From Amorphophallus konjac (lineage: Eukaryota > Streptophyta > Magnoliopsida > Alismatales > Araceae), in assembly GCA_022559845.1 (NCBI GenBank), contig CM040126.1, positions 228,848,641 through 228,912,640 of the forward strand: a stretch of 64,000 nt of DNA, written 5' to 3'. The position numbers were made by a program, and so were the translations under genes. Shown piece after piece: positions 1 to 9,146 of the stretch. The number at the start of each line of letters is the position of its first letter. The stretch's first letter is position 1. The notes under the pieces are model-generated. The model was given only the letters and a program-made list of their open reading frames with translations, was not told the DNA's origin and made no database searches.

Positions 1-1191
1 CATCGGCCCCTTTCCCTTGTCATCACGACGGGCCGGGGGTGGTGGAAGCTGAGGTCGGGTAGGAATAGTGGGCTGCTGGGGCTGAGGGGGTGCGGGAGCT
101 GGGGCCTGGGGGCGAGGTGGATAGTCCCTCTGGGGAGGTGGAGGCCGGGGCCTAGGAGCAAAATCCGGACGAGTGGGGTCCTGTGGTCGGGCCACGGGTC
201 CCCTCGCATACTGTCCTGTGCTAGTGCGAGAGTCCGTCCCACGAGGGTATGTGGGAGCGGGGCGCTGATCGGGCACAAACTCAAACTCAAACAGCTCCAT
301 ATCACGAGCGACCTGGTACGCCTCATCTAAGGTAGCCACGTGGCGGCGGAGTAACTCAATCTGGAGGTTCCGTCGCAGACCTCGACGGAAGCGGGCTATA
401 GTCATGATGGCTTCCTCCGAGACTCCACATCGCAGGAGACAATCATCAAATTCGGCGATGTATTCTGCCACAGGCCGGTTCCCCTGACTAAGGGTCTGCC
501 ACCGATCAACTAACCGGTGGCGGTAGGAACGAGGGACGTACTTCTGCCGGAGCTTCTCTTTCATATCTACCCACGTCTCAATCGGGGGTGTGCCCTGACG
601 TCTCACTAGGCTCTCCACATTGGCCCAGTAGGTTTGGGCCCTTCCAATCAACTTCATCTTGGCATATCGGACTTTCCGATGTTCTGCCATGTCGACCCAC
701 TCAAAATAACGATCCATACTAGCAGCCCAATCACTAAAAACATCGGGGTCCAATGACCCATCAAAGGTAGGAGGGTCCACCCGCACGGATCTAAGGAGAC
801 GCTCATCTTCCTCATCCCTATAATACCGATGGCCTTGGCGATCATGGCCATAGCCCTCACTCTCATTATCGGACCCAAAATCATCTACCTCATGCACGTG
901 GGGTCTCCTATTGCCTCCCCTAGGCTGGTCGGGTCGAGGAGTAGGGTCACGTTGGCCATGGGCCTGCTCGGGAACATCTACCGGTGGGGCTCTACCCTGG
1001 GGGCGATCAACCAGACCTTGGATGGTCCGGTTAGAGGCCTCAACCCGACCCTCCACATCTCCCAGCCGATCCTCCATGGCCTTCATCCGGCCCTCCATCC
1101 GATCGGCGTGGTCCCTAAAGTTGAGACTCAGGGTCTCGATCATCTCCCGCAGGGATAGGTCATCTGGGACGGGATTCCTAGGGTCAGCCAT
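1..1191 (-). CDS. gag: E1: Ty3/gypsy gag, 5' part, cut by window edge
   Basis: The minus strand is open for 397 codons from an ATG at 1191 to base 1 and runs out of the window. The product starts MADPRNPVPDDLSLREMIE, has a probable coiled coil (about residues 15-60), an acidic linker, and then a retrotransposon gag domain (about residues 140-310) with the signatures PTFDGS, YAKMKL, KYVPRSY and EYIAEFDDCLLRCGV. A proline-rich tail follows. The zinc knuckle and pol must lie left of the window. The same signatures occur in the gag of complete element E5 (PTFDGS, KYVPPSY, DYYLLKCGV), so E1 and E5 are the same type of chromovirus. The start is chosen because it is the first ATG after the PBS and LTR on this strand. 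The role is capsid formation in cytoplasmic virus-like particles. No lesion is visible in the part present. Confidence 0.9.
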   Translation of the reverse strand, partial: MADPRNPVPDDLSLREMIETLSLNFRDHADRMEGRMKAMEDRLGDVEGRVEASNRTIQGLVDRPQGRAPPVDVPEQAHGQRDPTPRPDQPRGGNRRPHVHEVDDFGSDNESEGYGHDRQGHRYYRDEEDERLLRSVRVDPPTFDGSLDPDVFSDWAASMDRYFEWVDMAEHRKVRYAKMKLIGRAQTYWANVESLVRRQGTPPIETWVDMKEKLRQKYVPRSYRHRLVDRWQTLSQGNRPVAEYIAEFDDCLLRCGVSEEAIMTIARFRRGLRRNLQIELLRRHVATLDEAYQVARDMELFEFEFVPDQRPAPTYPRGTDSRTSTGQYARGPVARPQDPTRPDFAPRPRPPPPQRDYPPRPQAPAPAPPQPQQPTIPTRPQLPPPPARRDDKGKGPM

Positions 1192-1428
1192 CTGGATAGG
1201 GCGATGGTAGGATGTACCACGCCGGGTGGGCATGCAAGACTCTAAGGGACAAGGATGAAAGGGTACTAGACACGAACCTAGACAGAAAACTCCTAACGCA
1301 ACAATGGACTCCAATGCAAGTAGTAGACCTATGGACTCAAATGAACTCCAGCAAATCTAATGACTCGACATGGCCTAGGACCTCAGTCTGTAGGGACAAA
1401 CTGGACGACCATGCTCTGATACCAAATT
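1192..1428 (-). other. E1: untranslated leader between PBS and gag
   Basis: About 240 bases between the 5' LTR and the gag ATG on the minus strand. It contains the PBS at its upstream end. Nothing else is recognised here; the small ORFs in it are not conserved in E5. Confidence 0.6.
1413..1424 (-). other. E1: primer binding site, initiator-Met tRNA type
   Basis: The minus strand reads TGGTATCAGAGC, complementary to the 3' end of plant initiator-Met tRNA and the usual PBS of chromoviruses and many copia elements. It lies four bases inside the LTR end (CATCA, whose complement starts at 1429). The same spacing logic holds in E5. Confidence 0.9.
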
Positions 1429-1796
1429 TGATGCGGGACGGAACTGACAAATGGACTAAACCTATGATGAAGACCAAGTGCGGCCAGCACTCACACGAGA
1501 CAAGGCAAGCCGAGAGCTCGACCTCCGTACTATTCCTCCGAAGAGAGGCATCTCTCAACAAGAAACCCAAGTCCACGGTCGTCCCTATGAGGGAAGCGAG
1601 TGGATCAAAGCGGCAAAGGAGCCGACGCGCAACTATAGGAGTCTAGTCCGAGCTCGGTGCTCGACTAGGGCCACGGAATGGGATACTCTCACTCACGATC
1701 TCGCGGTGTTGAATGCTAGCTAGGATCCCTACACTCTCACGCGGCATACAAGATCACATACTAGTAAAGCAAAATGCCAAGGGGGGGGAGCGTCGC

Positions 1797-1820
1797 ACGT
1801 ACCTCCACGCCTAGGCGTGG
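1797..1820 (-). other. E1 LTR: 16-bp palindrome next to a splice-donor-like motif
   Basis: Bases 1805-1820 form a perfect palindrome (CCACGCCTAGGCGTGG). On the minus strand it is followed at once by AG-GTACGT, a 5' splice-site-like sequence. The donor lies about 370 bases before the LTR's 3' end. E2 and E5 carry a hairpin plus donor-like motif at about the same distance. Confidence 0.5.
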
Positions 1821-2954
1821 GGAAGGAACCCCGGCCGAGACCGACAACCCCGATACACACAATGAAAGAATAGGTACAAGCCAGCAATGGTGCCCACTCT
1901 TCGCAGGGAGATAACAGGCTACAACAATTCCATTCGGGGCGGCCGATACACGGGCTGACGGGCGGCACTCGGTGAAGGGTTGGCCACGAGGAGGGTCCGA
2001 ATGACGATCGGCAGAATCGCAGCAACGCGCGACTCGGTGGTAAACGTTCCCACGAATGGATCCGGAGTCTGATTGGGGCGCCGTCAGTGAGGGCGCGTAG
2101 TTAGGTCGCAGGAGGAAGCCTCGGCCAAAAGGCGTGCTCAGATTCCATCCGTGGAAGCCGTGGCCGCACCTGCAAGTGGGGACAAGGAATCTGCTCCCAG
2201 AACTGCGCTGTCGACCGGGGAAAATGGTAACTCGCTGCTCCGGTAGGCGATCGAGGCCCCGCTTGTGGGAGGACGTCGGGGACGCAGAGCAGCAGGTCCG
2301 GACCAAAGAGCTCGGTCAGATCTGGTCGTGGTTGGACGCTGTGAACTTTGGAAGTCGCCGGTTGTCCTGGCACCGGGTGGACTGGGCAGGCCCGCGCGAC
2401 CTCACGGGAACGGACGCCACGAACAGCTCGGACGTCGGAACGAGACGAGGTTGGCGGCGTTGGAAAGAGGATGACGAGAGGTACAAACTCTGAAGAAATC
2501 AGCTCCAAACTCTGAGTTGTCCGTCCTGTGGGATTTTCGCAAGAAGGAGGGTGGATCTGGGCGCGCAGAGAGGGAGGCTCCTGCGCTAGCTCACGAGAAA
2601 ACTCGCCACGGGTGGTGCCGACCTCGGATCGAGGCGAAACCAAAGCCCACGTGCTGCCGACTCGTAGAAGTATCCACCAAAAAAAGGAGGGGCTCGGATT
2701 CAACCCGCACCAGATGGGGACGCCGCTGCAACTCGGGGCCGAATCTGGAACACGCGAACTCGAACCGGAGATGAAGTAGAAGGGAGGAAGAACCTCGGCG
2801 TCGCACCGAGGGGATGGGGAGTCGCACCCCGGGGTTGCTCCCGTCGCAGGAGCAGAGGAGGAAGAGAGGGTCGCCCTCTCCAAGGGGTGGCTGCGCAAAT
2901 GGCTGCTCAATCAAAATATTTCATTCATTAATTTCTAAAGAAAGTACATAAGAC

Positions 2955-2962
2955 CTTATATA
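2955..2962 (-). promoter_or_regulatory. E1 LTR TATA box
   Basis: The minus strand reads CCATATATAAGG. It lies about 460 bases into the LTR, as expected for a U3 promoter, and is followed downstream by GC-rich leader. Confidence 0.65.
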
Positions 2963-3418
2963 TGGAGGGGGGGAATGCTAGGGTTTCAACCCTAGAAAGG
3001 GGGGAAAGGGGGGCGGCCAAAGGGGGGGAGGGGATCGAATGGGAAGGAAAAAAAGGGGGGGTGCGCAATCTACTTCCTAAAAAAAAGGTAGGGGGGCGGC
3101 TGCCTCCTCCTCCTCTTGGAGGAGATGAGAGGGGGTGCCCAAAACCCTAATGGGCCAAAAGGTTGGACCAAGAAGTGGCCCACTAGTCCTATTGCCCAAC
3201 CAATGAGCCTAGCACACCCAATAAAGGTCTAATTGGCCCCAATTGGCCTACAAAGGTCCACAATAAAGAATAAACATGTCCACGCAGGGACTAAACCAAG
3301 GCCTGGTATGGCCATCATGTAAAAGAAGGTCCTCTAAACCATGCCGTAGTCGCCGAGCCAAAGAGATACCGGCGTGCTCCGCGTGCTCCGTCGAGAAAGG
3401 CGGCGCGTGTCCTCACCA

Positions 3419-4746
3419 CCAACCCTACCCCAACCTAGGCCACCACTACTTCCACTCCCAACCCAAGTTCGACCTCACTCACCACCCCGGGTACACCATG
3501 CCCCAACCATCATCACCCCATCTCCAAAAGACCTTCCCATTCCCTTGAGAAAGAAGGCCACACCCACTCACATAGGAATAGTTGATAGCCCAGACCCTCT
3601 CCCCGCCCATAAGGAAGTCCGAGTTCACACCAATGGTGAGGAAGAACCTCAACCCTTCACCACTTCAAATAATCTTGATCTTCAAGAGCCACAAACCATC
3701 ACAAAAGGCACTATAATCATAGATGGGCCCCTAGCTAGATGGCTAAAGAAGAGACCAATTCACCCCATCATGTCCTATGTTTGCCCTCCCATAGAGCAAA
3801 ACCTTCCCATTATATCCTTCTCATCCTATCACACCATAATCCAAACATCCTACCAAGTGGAAACCTTAGAGGACCTTCTTAAGGGCTTAGCATGGCAATT
3901 AGAGTTGACTGGCATGTTGACTCCCATGACCCAACAACCTAGGAGCCTAGACCTCCTACACCTATGTATTGGGTCCATCACCTCAATGTGCACCATGGGT
4001 TGCTACACTAGTGACCTCCTATTATTCCTCCCTATACCCGATGAGCCCGATGCTATCCACGAATTAGAGTTGCTTATCTCGGGTAGAACGTCGAGCCCTC
4101 CACTCATGGCCGACCCACTCACAAAGAACTTCGGCCCAATTGTCTCATTAGAGGAGGATGACCCACCACCACTTGAGGATCTTGAGGACATAGGGACCCT
4201 CCCCCTCGATAACCCTTTTATGATCCCTTTCATCCCTTCCATTGGGGGTCAAAGAACCCATGGGACCCAACCACCTTATCCACCACCCACCTTTCCCTAT
4301 CCCAACCCACCATGTTTGACCCAATCCACCCCATCCTAGACCCGGGTTACACCTTGGGAGCCATGACCTTGTGCCACATATCCCTAGGTAATAAGGTTGT
4401 GCCCCACCCCATGACGACCACATTTTTAGATCCATTCGATCCTTTCCAATGGGAGTTCAAAGGTTGTCCCACACCTATACACATGGAAGTCACCTTTGGA
4501 AAAAGCATGCATGTGTCTAGGCTTACCACACCCCTTGGCATGAACACTATGTTGGGTCCATTCATTCATATCACCCACATGTCAAGTAGAAAGTATGAGT
4601 GGTCCATATTCGGATGTCATGGTCCACCTTCATTCATCATGGGTCTTGAGCATGTCAAAGGCATCTACGGATGTCCGGTTCCCCGATATTTATCACCAAT
4701 TTGCATGATAGGGCCACCTACGGGTGCCCCGGCCCACCTAGGCTGA
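3419..4746 (+). pseudogene. E2: unrecognised coding region in a chromovirus derivative
   Basis: Two overlapping open frames cover this stretch: one open to 4339 (it begins at 3374, with its first codons inside the E1 LTR) and one at 4312-4746 in another frame. The product is rich in Pro, Thr and Leu, with an acidic patch (EEDDPPPLEDLEDIG) near residues 255-270 of the first frame. I see no gag, protease, RT or RNase H motif and do not recognise the protein. It sits where gag-pol should be and is followed by a genuine integrase tail, so it is probably a replaced or captured segment in a non-autonomous element. Degenerate repeats around Gly-Cys-x-Gly-Pro-Pro cross the frame change near 4600-4800. 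Two frame changes separate it from the downstream frame. It may be a decayed fusion ORF or chance open frame in C-rich DNA. Confidence 0.5.
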
Positions 4747-5474
4747 CCAAAGTCTACACTGCATCATTACATGATAGGTCTACTTTTGGTTGTCCAGGTC
4801 CACCCATCACCCCTAGAATGTCTGCATTCACAACATTACATAAAGAGATCCGCAAGCACATTAGCAAGAAGAATGTGACTTATAAAAGGTTGGCCGACTC
4901 TCATCGACGTCACCAAAATTTCCACGTGGGTAACTTTGTGATGGTGAGGACGGAGAAGCTCTCCCCAGGAGACATCTCCAAATTGAGGCCTCGTGGGTCT
5001 GGTCCCTTCCAGGTTATGAGGTACATTAGCGTTGAGTTATATCTTCTCGAGGAATATGGGGTAAGTCTCACATTCAATGTCGCCGACCTAGTGCCATATA
5101 AGGGACCCACGGTGGTACCCAGTGAGGATATTGAGCCTATTCCTTCCCTTGAGAGGGCACCCACCTGTGAGGAGAGACCACCAACCAAGAGAGCCCAGCG
5201 TGAGCAAATTGAGCAAATATTGGATGAACATGTCTCTGCCATCAGGAGCAAGGTGTATGAGCGCTATCTCATCGGGTGGACGGATCGGTCTCCTTCGGAT
5301 GACTTATGGGCGATATCACTTCTACACCCTCCAAGGAGGGAAGGACTCTTACTCGACGGAGTCGAGTTCTCTGCACCCCGGGAGTATGATGGGGGCATCT
5401 CTCACCCTTCACATTTTTCCACAGTTTCGATTGCTCGCCAGCATAGCTCCATTGTGTCCGTCATATTTTTCTGA
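4671..5474 (+). pseudogene. pol: E2: integrase C-terminus plus chromodomain remnant
   Basis: This 267-codon frame matches the last ~300 residues of the E5 polyprotein. From about residue 60 it reads KEIRKHISKKNVTYKRLADS, then VGNFVMVRTEKL, LRPRGSGPFQV, FNVADLVPYKGP (integrase C-terminal barrel), then IRSKVYERYLIGW (chromodomain). The catalytic integrase core, RT, RNase H and protease are missing, so it cannot supply pol. The first ~55 residues hold two copies of HDRxTxGCPGPP and are not integrase. As in E5, the frame runs into the 3' LTR (which starts at 5387) and stops inside it. In a chromovirus this domain would steer integration to heterochromatin. Confidence 0.8.
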
Positions 5475-5704
5475 GTCGAGTCATGTAATTTTCATATTTT
5501 ATTTGAGTCATGTCATTATAATTTTCCTTTTATTTGAGTCATGTACCTAGGTTAATGAGTCATTTACCTAGGTTAAGTGTCATTAGATTTTTTAGAATGG
5601 TTATTGGGCCCAATTCTTTGGGCTAGGCCCAGGGGCGCCCCTACCCCCTTGGTCTTTGGTCATTGTAGTAAGAGTTAGGGACTTTTTTAGAAATGTGGGT
5701 TGCC

Positions 5705-5712
5705 TATATATA
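5705..5712 (+). promoter_or_regulatory. E2 LTR TATA box
   Basis: CCTATATATAGGACCCC, about 320 bases into the LTR. It aligns in context with the E5 box (GCCTATAAATAGGCCCC). Confidence 0.75.
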
Positions 5713-7406
5713 GGACCCCATTTCCTCTATTTGAGTTAATGAATCAATGAATGAAAATTGCCATTTGAGAGTTCAAATTTTCTATTGGAGAGATTCCATT
5801 AGTTGGGTGAGAAACCCTTGGGAGTGATTCCCCCTATCCCCCCCTCCCTCTCTACCTCTCTCTCTCTAATAAGTCATTTTCTCTCTCATCCACTTCTCTC
5901 TCTAAAACATGCGCCCCTTTCTCTCTCCTCCCCTCCCAACCACCTTTCTCTCTCTTCCCCCCCTCCAATAACTCATCCCCAACTCCCCACCAACCCACCT
6001 TAACTCCACCCCAGCCCCAAGGGAGATTCCACCACTCCCCACTCCACCCTCCAACCACCAACCACCCACTCCCCTTCCCCAAGCACCCTCTCATCTCCAA
6101 AGGGAGAATTCCCACTCCCCAAGTCCCCTTTTACCTTCCCCACACACCTCTTCCCATCCCCCAAGACCAAAATTTAATCCCACCCTTAAACCCATTTTTA
6201 AATACCCTTTCCCTCTCACCCACCTTCCCAAATTCGTAGCTCCTCCTCCCACCACCTGTTAGACCCCCTTCCAGACCCCATTCTTCCCTTCCCCCACCTT
6301 GGAACACCCCCTCCTAGACCCCCTCACAGCCCGGGCTTTCCCCACACTCATCCACCCCCATTTCCCCTCCCATATACCCCATTCCCCTCCGTCATCTTCA
6401 ACATACAGTTCCCAGTTGCAGATCTACAGAAGATTAGCAGCTTGCAGAGGCGACCACGATTTCCTCCGGACGTTTCTGAAGGATCAAGAGCTATCGTTGG
6501 AAGCGTCTCCCAGTCCTCTTCGCAACAGCGGTGGTCCCATCCCGTTCTGAGTTCGTGATCGCCCAGGGGAGTCATTCTTCTCCCACTACGCAATGCCTCC
6601 CTGGCAGGAGACCAGATCCGGAGTGGAAGCCCGACTGCGATGGTCCTGCTTGGAATCTGATCGAGAGTTATTCTTCAAAAATCTTCTAGTACGAGTCTTC
6701 CTTCTTCTCCAAAAATCAGAGCTTAGTTTGGCGTTCGGAACCGGGAGTTATTAATTTTCTCCTCCGGGTGCGCGGTTCTGCTTCCCATAGTCTGCACCAA
6801 ACTCTCATCAGAGTTCAGAGCCCACTGGTAATCTCTGACAACGTTTGGCTTCCCCGCCAATTTTTCTTCGAATAGGACCCATCAACGGTTCCAACGGCTC
6901 CAGAGGCACCTGATTCTGAGTTCAGGAGCGGTCGTGGCATCCTCTTCTTCCTACTATTGGAAACCTGAAGCTGTCAGAACCGAGGGTCTGCCACCCTGTT
7001 CAAGCCCCTACCCCGACCAGCAGCGGTGCCCAAAGAAATCAAAAAAATTCAAGAATCATCCCGATCCAGCTACGAAGAATCTCCAAGTGGTCTCGTCATC
7101 GGAAAAATTCTGGAGTGGCCACAGCATCATGATAACCATCAGTCAGTCCTGAAGCACAGACAGTGGACAGAACCGACATCGGCTTCCTTATTGATCGCTA
7201 GTTCGGTGTCACCCCTCCCCGCTTGGCCGGCTGAAGGCCCCTCCCTGTGTGGAGGTAGTTTTGAATGTAATATCAGTTGACCCCCACCCCTAGATCCCCC
7301 CCCCCTTGCATGGGGTGTAGTGTTGTAACAATTTGAGCAGGCCAAGCTACCCCGGCGCGGCGTGTGGGGAACCCACGCTTCCCCGCTCGCCCACGTCTCC
7401 GAGCGG

Positions 7407-7436
7407 GACCGGTTTCTTCAAACCGGTCGAGTAAGT
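7407..7436 (+). other. E2 LTR: 9-bp stem with CTTC loop and donor-like motif
   Basis: Arms GACCGGTTT (7407-7415) and AAACCGGTC (7420-7428) enclose a CTTC loop. They are followed by GA-GTAAGT, a 5' splice-site-like sequence. The E5 counterpart keeps the stem with two compensating pair changes. Confidence 0.65.
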
Positions 7437-7798
7437 GCTCCACTCCTAGCTCCATTTAGTGCTTGTTCTTTCTAGTATTAGTTCATAAACTATGTTGGCC
7501 GTGAGAGTGAGAGCCCGATCCTTGAGCTCCTTGCTTCAAGAGATCACCGTGGGGTGAGGAGTGTAACCCGTGCCTTGGCACCTCGTCGGCTCCCTTGAAT
7601 TGGGCTGCCATTACCCTTGGTAATTAACCTAGGCCTTGCTGGCCCTCTACCAGCAAGGGCCCAGCCCTCACAACCTCTCCTTGGCATTTCCAAGCTACCC
7701 CGGGTCTTGGGTGAGCATCGGGTGAGCAGTCACCATTATCGGTCCATTTGAATTGCAAATTGTGCTTGTTCATTTTGGTCCAAGGGTGTGTCACATCA

Positions 7799-9109
7799 TG
7801 ATCTGCTATTTGCTATATGGTTGCTTGGCTTTGGACTCCATGATGGTGTTAAGAGCTGTCGTGTACTGTGATTGTCATGCCGTGTCTAATGGCCGATCTA
7901 TTATGAAGGCTCATTTACCGTTTTTCAGGATGTGAAGGTAAGCCGAGATTAGCTTTTTCCTTGTGCCTTGTGCTGACGCTGGTACTCCTCCTCTTTGCAC
8001 TTAGGTTTCTTGTGAGCGGTTGTTCGCTGGATCGGTACTTGTGGCGTGTTGTTTGCGATCTTCATTGGTTGCGAAGGCATCTGGTGTGTACTGAGATGCG
8101 GATATCGAGGTCTCTTCTGATGCCTGCGTGCGTTGTTGAGTATGCAGCTGAAGCGTGTGGGTTGGCTACCCTCGGGTCAAGAGGTTTGTTCCTTCTCGAT
8201 GTGACTTCGTCTTGGCTTCTTGTGCCTTGATGTTGTTGTTGATGTGCTGTGCTGGTGATTTTCTGTTGTTGGCATTGGCATTTGCGAGTATTAGGGAATT
8301 TATCGGCATTCCTGTTGATTGAGTACCCTCTACTCTGCATTTTCTTCTCTTGGGTGTTGTGCTCTCGAGACGTGTTCGTGGTCCTTGAGTTGCGTTCCCC
8401 GAGATTGTTGTCGTTTCTCGTTGTCGTGGGCCTCTCCTTGGTGAGCAGTCTGATGCGTGACCCATCCCTTGTGGTCGTGTGCTTAGCTGTTCCTGTGCCT
8501 TGATGTGACCCTGCTTGCAATTGTGTTCCATGGTTCTGTATTCCGTGCGGAGCCGGAATTCTACAAGTGTTGCTATTGTTGTTGGTGTTTTGGCGCTGTT
8601 TGTCTATGATTTTGTGTCTCTATTTTGGACATGGTCTTGTCAGTTAGCCTTGATGTACTCTTTTTCCTTAGACTTAGCTTGCGACTCGATCAGATGTAAT
8701 ATCTGAGTGAGGATTGACTTAGTTGTGCCTGTGGTCCAGTGTTGTCATTGGTGTCCTATGTGCCAGGTGTTCCATGTTGCCTTTGACACTGGAGCCGATG
8801 ATGTGGTTGAGCGGTCAGCTGTGAGCACTGTGTCTCCTCGTGTAAGCTGTCGCTTGCCGTGCTGCCGTTGTGTTTCTCGGTTGGTTGTTTGTTGTTGTGG
8901 CAGTCGTCTCTTTCCCATGTGAGACGTAAGCGACGTTGCCTTGATTCAGAGGTGTCAGACTTGTGTCCACTTGTGCCGTGCTCGATCCAGAGCGTGTGCC
9001 AGTGATTATGGTCTGATGATGTTCCTCTGAGCTGCATTTTTTGAGATTTGTGTCATTTCCGTGTTGTGCTGTTGGGTTGTTCTTCCCTGCTTCTCCTTTG
9101 CTAGTCCTT
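7799..9109 (+). other. E3: internal 3' region, no coding capacity seen
   Basis: G/T-rich DNA between the E2 LTR and the polypurine tract of E3. ORFs on both strands are short and have no recognisable motif; the minus-strand frames at 8062-8531 overlap each other and look like chance. In autonomous Del/Tekay elements the integrase and chromodomain would lie here, so E3 is probably non-autonomous or truncated. E2 appears to be inserted into it. Confidence 0.5.
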
Positions 9110-9146
9110 AAATTTCGAGGGCGAAATTTCTTAAAGGAGGGGAGGA
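9110..9146 (+). other. E3: conserved 3' inverted repeat and polypurine tract
   Basis: AAATTTCGAGGGCGAAATTT (9110-9129) is an 8-bp perfect inverted repeat typical of the 3' end of Del/Tekay elements. It is followed by the polypurine tract AAAGGAGGGGAGGA (9133-9146), which primes plus-strand DNA synthesis, directly before the LTR start TGTAATG. Confidence 0.85.

Larger units (their letters stand above)
1429..3418 (-). mobile_element. E1: 5' LTR (about 1.99 kb)
   Basis: The inner end is fixed by the PBS: on the minus strand the LTR ends in GCATCA, like the E5 LTR (CACATCA). The outer end is placed at 3418 because the minus strand there starts TGGTGAGGACA, close to the E5 LTR start TGATGAGGGCA. 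A TATA box lies at 2955-2962. The partner LTR is outside the window, so neither the TSD nor the outer end can be checked. ORFs inside it (for example one of 269 codons at 2101-2910) look like chance frames in GC-rich leader DNA. The LTR interrupts E2, whose coding remnant starts directly after it. Confidence 0.75.
5387..7798 (+). mobile_element. E2: 3' LTR (2.4 kb)
   Basis: It starts TGATGGGGGCATCTC and ends TCACATCA, matching the E5 LTR ends (TGATGAGGGCATCTC and CCACATCA). Order inside: U3, TATA box at 5705-5712, a C/T-rich leader from about 5830 to 6400, GC-rich leader, a conserved GC-rich block at 7220-7266 (shared with E5 at 15709-15755), and a hairpin with donor-like motif at 7407-7436. 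Its 5' partner is not in the window, so no TSD test is possible; the next five bases are TGATC. It is related to but clearly diverged from the E5 LTR. Confidence 0.85.

Noticed and set aside
2101..2910. 269-codon ORF in the E1 LTR
   Set aside because: It lies in GC-rich untranslated LTR DNA; opposite-strand and overlapping frames are also open, and there are no motifs.
8062..8531. Minus-strand ORFs of 152 and 121 codons in E3
   Set aside because: They overlap in different frames, have biased composition from G/T-rich DNA, and match no domain I know.
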